Of a stretch of 24,411 nucleotides of DNA, positions 7,949 through 15,238 are shown in pieces. Each line of letters starts with the position of its first letter. Positions within the stretch are counted from its first letter, which is position 1. Origin of the DNA: Ruthenibacterium sp. GTDB taxonomy: Bacteria > Bacillota > Clostridia > Oscillospirales > Ruminococcaceae. The notes beneath the pieces were generated by a model. The model saw only the letters and a list, made by a program, of their open reading frames with translations. It searched no databases and was not told the DNA's origin. The stretch spans positions 1 through 24,411 of the forward strand of contig JAHHSK010000029.1 in assembly GCA_020025255.1 (NCBI GenBank). Reading direction: 5' to 3'. Made by a program: the position numbers and the translations under genes.

Positions 7949-8005
7949 CATTCGAGGAAAAGATAAAATTTTACAATTCCGCCTCTTTTGTTCGCCGCTG
8001 TGCGC

Positions 8006-8034
8006 TTGCCTTTTTGCGCAGAACAACGTACAAT
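8006..8034 (+). promoter_or_regulatory. Sigma-A promoter for psuG
   Basis: TTGCCT at 8006-8011, a 17-nt spacer, and TACAAT at 8029-8034 form a good vegetative promoter about 60 nt upstream of the psuG start. No terminator lies between psuG and the following gene, so both may be transcribed from here. Confidence 0.6.
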
Positions 8035-8093
8035 AATATAAATCCTTCCCCGCTTTTACGCAAAGCGTTCATACTGTTAAAGGAGCATGCTTC

Positions 8094-9011
8094 ATGAATC
8101 TGAAACGATATCTTTCCATAGCCGCCGATGTCGACTCGGCTCTGCGAAGCGGCAAGCCGGTTGTTGCATTGGAAAGCGCGATCCTGGCCCATGGCATCAA
8201 ATACCCGGATAACCTTGCCTTCGCACAGCATTTGGAGCAAAGCGTGCGTGACGAAGGCGCAGTTCCCGCCACGATTGCCGTTATGGACGGCATTCTGAAA
8301 ATCGGCATGAGCCGCACGGAATTGGAAACACTGTGCAAATCAGCGGATGCGGTACGCGTTTCACGGCGGGATCTGCCTGTCATGGTTGCCCAAAAGCGCA
8401 CCGGCGCTGCAACCGCTTCTTCTGCTATGATCCTGGCACGGCTTGTGGGCATCCCGGTTTTTTCCACAGCCTCCATTGGCGGCGTTCATCGCGGGGCGCA
8501 GTTTTCTATGGATATCAGTGCCGATTTGCAGGAACTGCGCCAAACCTCGATTCTTGTCGTGTGCTCCGGCGCAAAAATGAGTCTGGATATCGGCTTGACG
8601 CTGGAATATCTGGAAACCATGGGCGTTCCGGTTCTGGGGCTGCGCACACACGATTTCCCGGCTTGTCTGTGTTCCAAAAGCGGCTTTTCGGTCGATCACC
8701 GCATCAAAGATGAAACGGAAGCGGCGTGGATCGCCAAAACAAAATGGGATCTTGGGCTTGCGGGAGGATTGCTGATCTGCAATCCTGTACCGGAATCGGA
8801 TTCTATGGAGTACAGCCAAATGGAAAATCTGGTCGAACGCGCTATCGCACAGGCTAAGGAGGCCGGCATCCGCGGAACCGCTTTGACGCCCTATTTGGTA
8901 GACCGCATCTGCTCTATGACGGATGGCCGCGCACTGCAAGCGATTCAAAAGCTTGCCTGTGCCAATGCACGCACAGCTGCCCGCATCGCCGCCGCTTATG
9001 CACATCTGTAA
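8094..9011 (+). CDS. psuG: Pseudouridine-5'-phosphate glycosidase
   Basis: PsuG reversibly splits the C-C glycosidic bond of pseudouridine 5'-phosphate to uracil and ribose 5-phosphate, a step in RNA nucleoside salvage. The 305-residue length and the whole sequence fit the family. Markers are ALESAILAHG with the catalytic Glu at about 27, TIAVMDG, IGGVHRGAQFSMDISADLQEL, and CSGAKMSLDIGLTLEYLET containing the Schiff-base Lys at about 161. GGAG lies 8 nt before the ATG. The usual partner, the PfkB-type pseudouridine kinase PsuK, is not next to it; the next gene, 39 nt downstream, is a zinc-ribbon membrane protein. Either the kinase is elsewhere or the substrate enters already phosphorylated from RNA turnover. 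Confidence 0.93.
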   Translation: MNLKRYLSIAADVDSALRSGKPVVALESAILAHGIKYPDNLAFAQHLEQSVRDEGAVPATIAVMDGILKIGMSRTELETLCKSADAVRVSRRDLPVMVAQKRTGAATASSAMILARLVGIPVFSTASIGGVHRGAQFSMDISADLQELRQTSILVVCSGAKMSLDIGLTLEYLETMGVPVLGLRTHDFPACLCSKSGFSVDHRIKDETEAAWIAKTKWDLGLAGGLLICNPVPESDSMEYSQMENLVERAIAQAKEAGIRGTALTPYLVDRICSMTDGRALQAIQKLACANARTAARIAAAYAHL

Positions 9012-9050
9012 CTTTCCAACGCATATTTTTTAAGGAACGAGGTATAATCA

Positions 9051-10439
9051 ATGGACACCTGTAAAAACTGCGGCATGCCGCTGGATGACCCCGATGCCGA
9101 GCTGTGCCCTGCCTGCCGCACGCAAGCATCCGCCCTGCCGCGTGCGCGCCGCGCAGCGCATGCCTCCCATGCACGCCGCACGCGAATGGACCGCACAACG
9201 CGCAGCATGCTGATCCTTACAGGGATTCTAAGCGTTATTCTTGCGGTGCTGTGCATCACGGCAACTGTGATGTATGACCGCTATAATCCCGAAAAATTTC
9301 TGGCGGCTTTGGATTCTGCACTGGCAAAAAGTGATGTCGGCGCGCTCAAGCCCATGCTTACGGGCGCAAATCTTGCTGTTTCGGACGAAGGAACGCTGAC
9401 CTTGTGCCGCGCCTTTGCACAGCAAGCGGATCGAAACAAACTCTGCGCACAGCTGGAAGCACAAATCATCGATGAAAGCTACACCGGTGATTTTCCTGCG
9501 CTTGCCATAGAAAAAGAGCCGGTCTTCTTCGGCTACTGCCGCTATCGCGTTTGCGTCCACAGCGTCAGCTTGCTGTTGAATGCCCCGGCACAGAATTTGG
9601 TGCTGTCTCTCGATGGCATACCGCAAAACGGAACGCACAGCGAAAAAGGGATCTTATATGAAAATCTGTTTCCCGGTTCTTACACCGTATCCGTCACCGG
9701 AACGACCGCAGCCGGCCAAAGCGTGACGGGAAGCGATGTCACCCTTACGCTTTTCGACCCCAGCGAACCCGCTTTGTTTGCCGGTGCTCTTCCCATTGGA
9801 GCGGTCAAGGTTTCCGGCTGCCCCAGCGATGAGGCTGTCATCACACTGGATGGCACTCCGCTTGCCGATAAGCCGTCCGGCGGGGTGATCACGCTGCCGC
9901 AGATTGCACTGGGCAGCGAGATCGGGATGTCCTATACCTCGCCTTGGGGGTCTGTTACCACAGCCTCGGTTCAATTCACCGATGTCAGCGTATCGGAACT
10001 GAGCTTTCAAAACTTTGTAACTCAGGGCGGTGCCCCCGCGCCGGATGCACTCAACTCCCTGCTTACCGCACACCTTGCCACCTACTATGATGCACTGACG
10101 CATCAAGATACCGCGCTCATTTCCGGCTGTACTGCCGATTATAAAAATCATCTGGCCGAAGGGCTGGCTTCCGAAACGCACAAGCAGAATATCTATGCGC
10201 TGAAATCCGCCGCATGCCGCCCCGAAGCGATTAAATTCGTTGAAGAAAACGGCAGTGCCCGCGCTTCCTGCTATGCACGCATTGAGTATTCTACGCTGAA
10301 TCGGGAATCCAACCAGGAAACCCAGCACACCGAATATCGCGTATTCGCCCTGATTTGGCAGGACGGCTGGAAGGTATCTGGTTCTGCCGCTTCCACGCAG
10401 GAAGCCTTTGACGGCGGAGCCGTGGATGTTCTGCCATAA
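9051..10439 (+). CDS. Zinc-ribbon membrane protein, TcaA/YvbJ-like
   Basis: The 462-residue protein starts with a zinc ribbon (Cys4, Cys7, Cys19, Cys22: CKNCG...CPACR), then a basic Arg/His/Ala-rich segment (about 30-50), one transmembrane helix at about 52-75, and a long extracytoplasmic region. That region contains an Ig-like stretch near 165-215 (LVLSLDGIPQNG...LFPGSYTVSVTG) and a C-terminal NTF2-like section from about 330. The order zinc ribbon, TM helix, repeated beta domains, NTF2-like end is that of Staphylococcus TcaA and Bacillus YvbJ, proteins linked to cell-envelope and glycopeptide responses. No enzymatic motif is visible and the function is unknown. GAGG about 10 nt upstream supports the start. 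The family call comes from architecture rather than close similarity. Confidence 0.7.
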   Translation: MDTCKNCGMPLDDPDAELCPACRTQASALPRARRAAHASHARRTRMDRTTRSMLILTGILSVILAVLCITATVMYDRYNPEKFLAALDSALAKSDVGALKPMLTGANLAVSDEGTLTLCRAFAQQADRNKLCAQLEAQIIDESYTGDFPALAIEKEPVFFGYCRYRVCVHSVSLLLNAPAQNLVLSLDGIPQNGTHSEKGILYENLFPGSYTVSVTGTTAAGQSVTGSDVTLTLFDPSEPALFAGALPIGAVKVSGCPSDEAVITLDGTPLADKPSGGVITLPQIALGSEIGMSYTSPWGSVTTASVQFTDVSVSELSFQNFVTQGGAPAPDALNSLLTAHLATYYDALTHQDTALISGCTADYKNHLAEGLASETHKQNIYALKSAACRPEAIKFVEENGSARASCYARIEYSTLNRESNQETQHTEYRVFALIWQDGWKVSGSAASTQEAFDGGAVDVLP

Positions 10440-10488
10440 AAGCATCCGTGATGCAAGTGATACTTGTGCGTCCAACGGATCGGAATCA

Positions 10489-10538
10489 AAAAGGCGGAGC
10501 ACTTTGGGATATCCCAAAGTGCTCCGCCTTGATTTTTT
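10489..10538 (+). terminator. Strong intrinsic terminator built on a 40-bp perfect palindrome
   Basis: Positions 10491-10510 are the exact reverse complement of 10511-10530, giving a 20-bp perfect inverted repeat with no separate loop sequence. It is followed by GA and seven T on the plus strand and preceded by an A-run, so it could work both ways. It ends the psuG/zinc-ribbon transcript and would also stop readthrough from the convergent TetR gene. Confidence 0.88.
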
Positions 10539-10635
10539 TCTGTTTTGTATCGGTTGAATGCGCATGGGTGTCCGCTTTTTAAGGCAGACACATCGTACTG
10601 CCGCTGTTGCGCAAAACACATCCCGCTTTGGTTTA

Positions 10636-11256
10636 CTATTGCGCTGGATCTGTGTGCAATTCCTTTGTATTCTTTTTCTGTGGTATCGGATACAGGCCAA
10701 TCGGCTCGATCACCGCACAGAAATATTGATCCAATTCCTCCGGTGTTTGCTGCATGCGCCCTTTGATCCACCAATTTACCATTTCAACAAAACTGCCCGT
10801 GATATGATTCATCAAAAAATCCTGCGGAACAACGGTGCCGATCCCGGTTTGCCGGATCACAAAACGGCTTTGGATCAGTTGCGCCATGCTGTCTTTAAAA
10901 TATTGCAAAAAGAAATCACTGCTTTTACAGGAAAGTAATCCAAGGATGTTGTTGTCATTTTTCTTCAGATGCTGCAGCAAATGACAAAACACGGATTGCG
11001 AGGGGCGATCGTGTGAATGGGAGCTGTCGGAATGGGCGGAATCGATCGCACTGCTGATGATATGGCCAAAGAGTTCTTCACACACAGATTTGAGCAGATC
11101 ATCTTTCGTCTCGAAATGCGAATAAAAGGTAGTGCGCCCCACATTCGCCGCATCAATAATGTTCTGAACCGTTATATTGTTGTAATTCTTTTCCGCCAAC
11201 AATTTGGTAAACGCGCCGTAAATAGCCTGTCTTGTTTTCTTTTGTCTGCGATCCAT
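10636..11256 (-). CDS. TetR/AcrR-family transcriptional regulator
   Basis: The 206-residue protein has a classical TetR N-terminal DNA-binding domain (about 5-55), with the recognition segment ITVQNIIDAANVGRTTFYSHFETKDDLL. The all-helical ligand-binding C-terminal part resembles the DhaS/TetR_C_7-8 type (LLSCKSSDFFLQYFKDSM..., then MNHITGSFVEMVNWWIKG). The ATG has GGAG 6 nt upstream. It is divergent from the EamA-family transporter at 11411, and a 25-bp palindrome lies between them. The regulator most likely represses the transporter and itself and releases DNA when it binds a transported or toxic ligand (inference). The ligand is unknown. Confidence 0.88.
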   Translation of the reverse strand: MDRRQKKTRQAIYGAFTKLLAEKNYNNITVQNIIDAANVGRTTFYSHFETKDDLLKSVCEELFGHIISSAIDSAHSDSSHSHDRPSQSVFCHLLQHLKKNDNNILGLLSCKSSDFFLQYFKDSMAQLIQSRFVIRQTGIGTVVPQDFLMNHITGSFVEMVNWWIKGRMQQTPEELDQYFCAVIEPIGLYPIPQKKNTKELHTDPAQ

Positions 11257-11349
11257 GCATGCTCCTCCGGTACAGATAAGCGAAAATGTTCCATAACAAA
11301 CAGATCAAGGACATCATCCATTGAACTGCATCCTTTTGCTGTTTACAAT

Positions 11350-11374
11350 GATAACGAACAATTTGTTCGCTATC
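11350..11374. promoter_or_regulatory. TetR-type operator palindrome between the regulator and the EamA exporter
   Basis: A 25-bp near-perfect palindrome is centred on 11362: GATA-A-CGAACAA-T-TTGTTCG-C-TATC. Twelve bases on each side pair except one position. It lies in the divergent intergenic region, about 37 nt upstream of the transporter start. On the minus strand a TTCGAT-N18-TATCAT pair overlaps it, so bound regulator could block its own promoter. Confidence 0.8.
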
Positions 11375-11410
11375 GAACTAATCGTACAGAAAGCAGAAGG
11401 GAATGTCAAC

Positions 11411-12307
11411 ATGATATCTTCATTCCATGGTAAAAAAATAAATGCAAAAGAAAAATCCGCCGTTCTTTTGGCGGTGTTTGCGGCCGCCTTATATTCGCTG
11501 AATTCGCCCATTTCCAAGCTGCTGCTCAGCGAGGTTTCCTCTGCCATGCTGGCCGGGATCCTGTATCTGGGCGCCGGGATCGGTCTTGCACTGGTTCGAT
11601 TCATTCAAAAGCAAATGGGGGCTGTCAATCGGGAAAAGCGGCTTTCCAGAAGCGATGCTCCTTATACAGCAGCTATGGTTGTTTTGGATATTGCCGCACC
11701 GATCTGCCTGATGTTCGGGCTAATTATGACCCGTGCCGAAAATGCCTCTCTGCTGAACAATTTTGAAATCGTTGCCACTTCCTTGATTGCATTTTTTATT
11801 TTTAAGGAAAAAATATCCAGACGGCTTTTTGCTGCCATTTTGTTTGTCACACTCGCCAGTGTGATTTTGACGGTAGAAAACGCAAGCAGCTTTCAATTTT
11901 CTTTTGGTTCGCTTTTTGTCTTGCTGGCCTGCGTTTGCTGGGGTTTTGAAAACAACTGTACCCGCAAGATTGCCGATAAGGATCCGCTTGAGATCGTGGT
12001 CATCAAAGGCTTCGGTTCGGGATTCGGCTCGCTGGCGATCGCGTTTGCCGTCGGGGAACATCTGCCAAAGCTGAATTATATCCTCTATGGGTTGCTTTTG
12101 GGCTTTGCAGCCTATGGGTTAAGTATCTTTTTCTATATTCATGCCCAACGAATCCTGGGTGCCGCCAAAACAAGCGCATATTATGCGGTATCGCCCTTTA
12201 TCGGCGTTTTTCTGTCCTTGCTCTTATTTCAGGAAATGCCCGGGGTTTCTTTTTGGATCGCACTGTCCATTATGGCACTTGGAACTTACCTTGCCTCTAC
12301 GGATTGA
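11411..12307 (+). CDS. EamA-family (DMT superfamily) transporter
   Basis: The protein has about ten hydrophobic helices arranged as two EamA repeats. The first repeat covers about residues 15-145 (AALYSLNSPISKLLL opening helix, ENASLLNNFEIVATSLIAFFIFKEKI end). The second covers about 150-295 (LACVCWGFENNCTRKIADKDP, then TSAYYAVSPFIGVFLSLLLFQE). This duplicated end-helix pattern is typical of drug/metabolite exporters. The start was placed at the ATG at 11411 because AGGG lies 9 nt upstream, giving 298 residues; a longer frame to 11321 would run through the operator. It is expected to be controlled by the divergent TetR regulator. The substrate cannot be predicted; an amino acid, a small metabolite or a toxic compound are all possible. 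Confidence 0.88.
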   Translation: MISSFHGKKINAKEKSAVLLAVFAAALYSLNSPISKLLLSEVSSAMLAGILYLGAGIGLALVRFIQKQMGAVNREKRLSRSDAPYTAAMVVLDIAAPICLMFGLIMTRAENASLLNNFEIVATSLIAFFIFKEKISRRLFAAILFVTLASVILTVENASSFQFSFGSLFVLLACVCWGFENNCTRKIADKDPLEIVVIKGFGSGFGSLAIAFAVGEHLPKLNYILYGLLLGFAAYGLSIFFYIHAQRILGAAKTSAYYAVSPFIGVFLSLLLFQEMPGVSFWIALSIMALGTYLASTD

Positions 12308-12383
12308 CAAAATCGAACCTTTGCCGCTGTGCATTGTTTTTAAGCACTTCTGTTTCGTCTCCGATTCCTTTCATCTGACGCTT

Positions 12384-13310
12384 TTATCCGATTGCCTTCA
12401 CTTTCCATATGGATTGTGCAAGCCTTGCTGCTCCCCATGCTGCATCCTGCCGTGCGGGGATCATCGTCAGCCCGGGAAGCTGCAGCTGCAGCTGGACCTT
12501 CAGCTTTTTTTGCAGCAATTCATCCTTTAAAAGCACACTTCCTGCCAAAGCCAACTCTCCCTGAAGCATCGGAAGCCGCATTGAAACCGCTTTCACCAGC
12601 CGAAGCAGTTCTCTTACGGCATGGTCATAAATTGCCAATGCCGCACGATCTTCTTGGGCCGCCGCATCCGGAAGCAGCCGAGCCAATGCCGCAATATCCT
12701 TTTTGCTGCTTTGGGGCGCGTAAACAAATGCAAGAAGTTCCTCCATGTTTCGAATCCCCAATTCTTGAAAAACTGCCCTCGTCAAACAGGTTGCAGGCCC
12801 TCGCCCATCCTCTGCCTGAACCACAGCTCGCAGCACATCCCTTCCCATAGCATAGCCGCTTCCCTCGTCGTCGATCCGATGTCCCATGCCGCCAGCCCGT
12901 ACCTCATACCCCTCTGCTGTGCGGCCCGCACAGATCGATCCCGTTCCTGAAATCAAAAGCATCCCTTCCGGGCGGCCCAGTGCACCCGCAAGGGCAGCAA
13001 CATGATCGCCTGTAATATACTTCTGTCCGTGGAATCCGGCTCTTTCCAAGCTTTGTTCCAGCAATGCTTTAGCGTGCGGGTTGCTTACCCCCGCAGCTCC
13101 GATGCACACCGCAGCCAGCTGATCTGTCCCTGCCTGTACTGCTGCATGCTGCAAAATATCACAAAGAACCGCTTGCACTTGCTCCTTCGTTTCACTGTTG
13201 GGATTCAACGCGCCGCTTTTTATCCGGAACATCGGGCGGCCTTTGGGATCGATCGCTTGTGCCAGCGTCTTCGTTCCCCCACCATCCACACCAAGCAGAT
13301 AAATCCCCAT
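12384..13310 (-). CDS. murK: BadF/BadG-family amino-sugar kinase (MurNAc/GlcNAc kinase, MurK/NagK-like)
   Basis: The 308-residue ASKHA-fold kinase shows phosphate-1 GVDGGGTKT (about 7-15), a GDHVAALAGA stretch with the likely catalytic Asp at about 102, phosphate-2 ISGTGSICAGR (about 120-130), and GGMGHRIDDEGSGYAMG (about 140-156), the sugar-kinase variant found in N-acetylglucosamine kinases. The founding 'bad' name refers to benzoyl-CoA reductase relatives, but this pattern is the sugar-kinase branch. In Clostridium acetobutylicum, MurK of this family phosphorylates both MurNAc and GlcNAc. Here it starts 4 nt after nagZ, whose last codons contain its GGAG site, so it is well placed to phosphorylate the GlcNAc released by NagZ. 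The choice between GlcNAc only and both sugars is inference. Confidence 0.85.
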   Translation of the reverse strand: MGIYLLGVDGGGTKTLAQAIDPKGRPMFRIKSGALNPNSETKEQVQAVLCDILQHAAVQAGTDQLAAVCIGAAGVSNPHAKALLEQSLERAGFHGQKYITGDHVAALAGALGRPEGMLLISGTGSICAGRTAEGYEVRAGGMGHRIDDEGSGYAMGRDVLRAVVQAEDGRGPATCLTRAVFQELGIRNMEELLAFVYAPQSSKKDIAALARLLPDAAAQEDRAALAIYDHAVRELLRLVKAVSMRLPMLQGELALAGSVLLKDELLQKKLKVQLQLQLPGLTMIPARQDAAWGAARLAQSIWKVKAIG

Positions 13311-13314
13311 AGTT

Positions 13315-14853
13315 TCATCTCCTTCCGCCTAGCCGCAGCTTTCCGGGTGCCGGTGCCCCAAGAAGTACCTGCTTTACAGCATGAAACGACAACGGCGTAT
13401 ATTCAAAAGCTGCCAATTTCCAAACTGTTTCGGGAAGCTCCAATAAATCGTATGGATTTCGCAGGGCCACCGCGATCACCAGCCGATCCGCAGCACACAA
13501 CGCACGGATCAACTCCAGCTGTCCTTGATTCAAGTGTCCGTTGTAGCTCCCCGCCACTACGGTCTGTCCGGGACGGCTTGCCCGCAGTGCTTCCTGTATC
13601 TGCTTTTTTTCAGGCTGCACCGGTGTCACAATGAAATTTGCACCAAAGCTTTGTGCCAGCACCTGCGCAAAAGTTTTGCCATCATCCGGCGCACTGGATG
13701 CAAATGTCGCCCGATATGCCGGGCAGCCCAAAAACAAGGTGTGCTCGTTCACTTCAGGCAGGGGACCGTTTTCATCCAGACGGGTAATAGCAGCCTCCAT
13801 CATTTTTCGGGCTGCCGTTCGGTGCCGTTCACATCCCACTTCATTCCAATCGGCCGAAGCCTCGGCAAAGCGTTTTTTCGCCGCAAGTACATGTTCCACA
13901 GCCTGATCCACACGCTCCATAGGCAACGAGCCATCCTCTACCGCAGCAAGAGCCATATCCAGTGCCTCCAATGCCAGCTTTGGAGTATGCGAAATGCATC
14001 CCAGATCAAGCCCCGCTTTCAGTGCAGCTACAAATCCTTCCGGTGTACCGTAATGATCCTGTATCGCGCTCATTTCAAAGCAATCGGAAACAATCAGCCC
14101 TTGAAAGCCCAGAGTGTCTCGCAGCAATCCTTGCAAAACAGCCGAAGACATGCTGGCTGGAAAGTGCTTATCCAAACGGGGAAACAAAATATGTGCTGCC
14201 ATAATAGCAGGAACCTTTTGCTCAATTGCATGAATATACGGAATCAGTTCACAGCACATTAGCTCCTGCTGTGTTTTCTCTACCCGCGGCAGCCCCAAAT
14301 GACTATCCACACTTGTATCTCCATGGCCGGGAAAATGCTTTGCCACCGGCATTACCCCTGCCTCCAAGCAGCCTTGAATCGAAGCCGCCGCAAATTTCGC
14401 AACCTCTTCCGGATCACTTCCATAAGCCCTCACCCCAATTACCGGGTTTTGAGGATTGGTATTCACGTCCAAAACCGGTGCCAAATTACAGTTGATTCCT
14501 AAAGCCGCCAGCTCACATGCCGTATACTGTGCCGCGGTTCGAACCTGAGCCGGATCTCCCGTTGCAGCCAACGCCATTGCCGAGGGAAAGGAAACAGCAT
14601 CTTCCGGCAAACGGGAAACCACGCCTCCCTCCTGATCGATACACAAAAACGGCAATATCCCAGTCGCCTTGAAAATCTGCTGCCGAAGCTGCTGGCACAA
14701 ATTTTTCAGCTGCGCTGCGGATTCCACATTGTGCGAAAACAAAATGATATTTCCCGCTTTGTATTCTTCAATCAGGCGCAACGCATCCGAATCAGGAACC
14801 GTACCCGGAAAACCAAACATGATCAGCTGACCCAGTTTTTCTCGTACCGTCAT
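13315..14853 (-). CDS. nagZ: Beta-N-acetylglucosaminidase NagZ (GH3), cytoplasmic
   Basis: A glycoside hydrolase family 3 enzyme that removes non-reducing GlcNAc from GlcNAc-MurNAc or GlcNAc-anhydroMurNAc. Motifs: LCIDQEGG near 70, KHFPGHGDTSVDSH at about 172-185 (Asp-His dyad in DSH), and the nucleophile Asp in IVSDCFEM at about 257. A second C-terminal domain (about 340-512) makes it the two-domain Gram-positive form. The ATG at 14851-14853 gives 512 residues and no signal peptide or lipobox, unlike the exported Bacillus subtilis enzyme, so it should act in the cytoplasm. A longer frame reaches 14925 but has no better ribosome binding site. Transcription probably starts in the 385-nt gap upstream and continues into the sugar kinase. 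Confidence 0.92.
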   Translation of the reverse strand: MTVREKLGQLIMFGFPGTVPDSDALRLIEEYKAGNIILFSHNVESAAQLKNLCQQLRQQIFKATGILPFLCIDQEGGVVSRLPEDAVSFPSAMALAATGDPAQVRTAAQYTACELAALGINCNLAPVLDVNTNPQNPVIGVRAYGSDPEEVAKFAAASIQGCLEAGVMPVAKHFPGHGDTSVDSHLGLPRVEKTQQELMCCELIPYIHAIEQKVPAIMAAHILFPRLDKHFPASMSSAVLQGLLRDTLGFQGLIVSDCFEMSAIQDHYGTPEGFVAALKAGLDLGCISHTPKLALEALDMALAAVEDGSLPMERVDQAVEHVLAAKKRFAEASADWNEVGCERHRTAARKMMEAAITRLDENGPLPEVNEHTLFLGCPAYRATFASSAPDDGKTFAQVLAQSFGANFIVTPVQPEKKQIQEALRASRPGQTVVAGSYNGHLNQGQLELIRALCAADRLVIAVALRNPYDLLELPETVWKLAAFEYTPLSFHAVKQVLLGAPAPGKLRLGGRR

Positions 14854-14942
14854 AAAAAAGCATCCCTTCATTGATAAAGATGAAAAGCCCTTTTCTCCTT
14901 TTGGAAAAGAGCCTCCTGCTTGCATATTGATCCAGCAGCTGC

Positions 14943-14972
14943 ATTAAAGACCCCCAGCTGTGCACCGGACAA
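14943..14972 (-). promoter_or_regulatory. Candidate promoter for nagZ and the sugar kinase
   Basis: On the minus strand TTGTCC (14967-14972) and TTTAAT (14943-14948) are separated by 18 nt. They lie about 90 nt upstream of the nagZ start and would give nagZ and the kinase a transcription unit partly independent of the transporter genes. The -35 match is only moderate. Confidence 0.35.
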
Positions 14973-15131
14973 TCCTTTCAAAGCACCGGCATTTTATTGT
15001 GCCTGTGACCGGATGTTCCGCAAAACTTCCAATGCATACGACTCGGATTGCAAAACAGCCCTTTCTCCGCTCTGCTTGCGGCCTATATAATTGTCTGTTT
15101 TCAATGCTGCACAAGAAAATCAAACCCTTTG

Positions 15132-15165
15132 TGCCCTGCGGCGCATCCCCATGCGCCGCAGGGCA
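15132..15165 (-). terminator. Strong hairpin downstream of anmK (terminator-like, no U-run)
   Basis: A perfect 15-bp GC-rich stem (15132-15146 with 15151-15165) closes a 4-nt CCCC/GGGG loop, about 75 nt past the anmK stop. On the minus strand the sequence after it is CAAAGGGTTTG, so there is no proper U-run. It may protect the 3' end of the transporter-anmK mRNA or act as a weak terminator. Confidence 0.6.
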
Positions 15166-15238
15166 GCCATACTCCCAAAACGAACCAAGGCCCGGTGCAG
15201 CCTGCGGCAAGAACCGCCTGTGCTTCATCGTATATGCT

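Larger units (their letters stand above)
14854..15238. other. 385-nt gap between anmK and nagZ, without a convincing gene
   Basis: No reading frame here has a family resemblance or a good ribosome binding site; the longest (94 codons on the minus strand) has unusual composition. The gap holds a 15-bp perfect hairpin and a candidate nagZ promoter, annotated separately. It is by far the largest gap in an otherwise tightly packed minus-strand cluster. Confidence 0.6.

Noticed and set aside
12308..12383. A terminator between the convergent EamA transporter and sugar kinase genes
   Set aside because: Only a 4-bp GTGC/GCAC stem with a T-rich loop was found; too weak to annotate.
14944..15228. A 94-codon minus-strand reading frame between anmK and nagZ
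   Set aside because: It encodes the perfect hairpin at 15132-15165, is rich in Arg/Cys/Gly and has no ribosome binding site.
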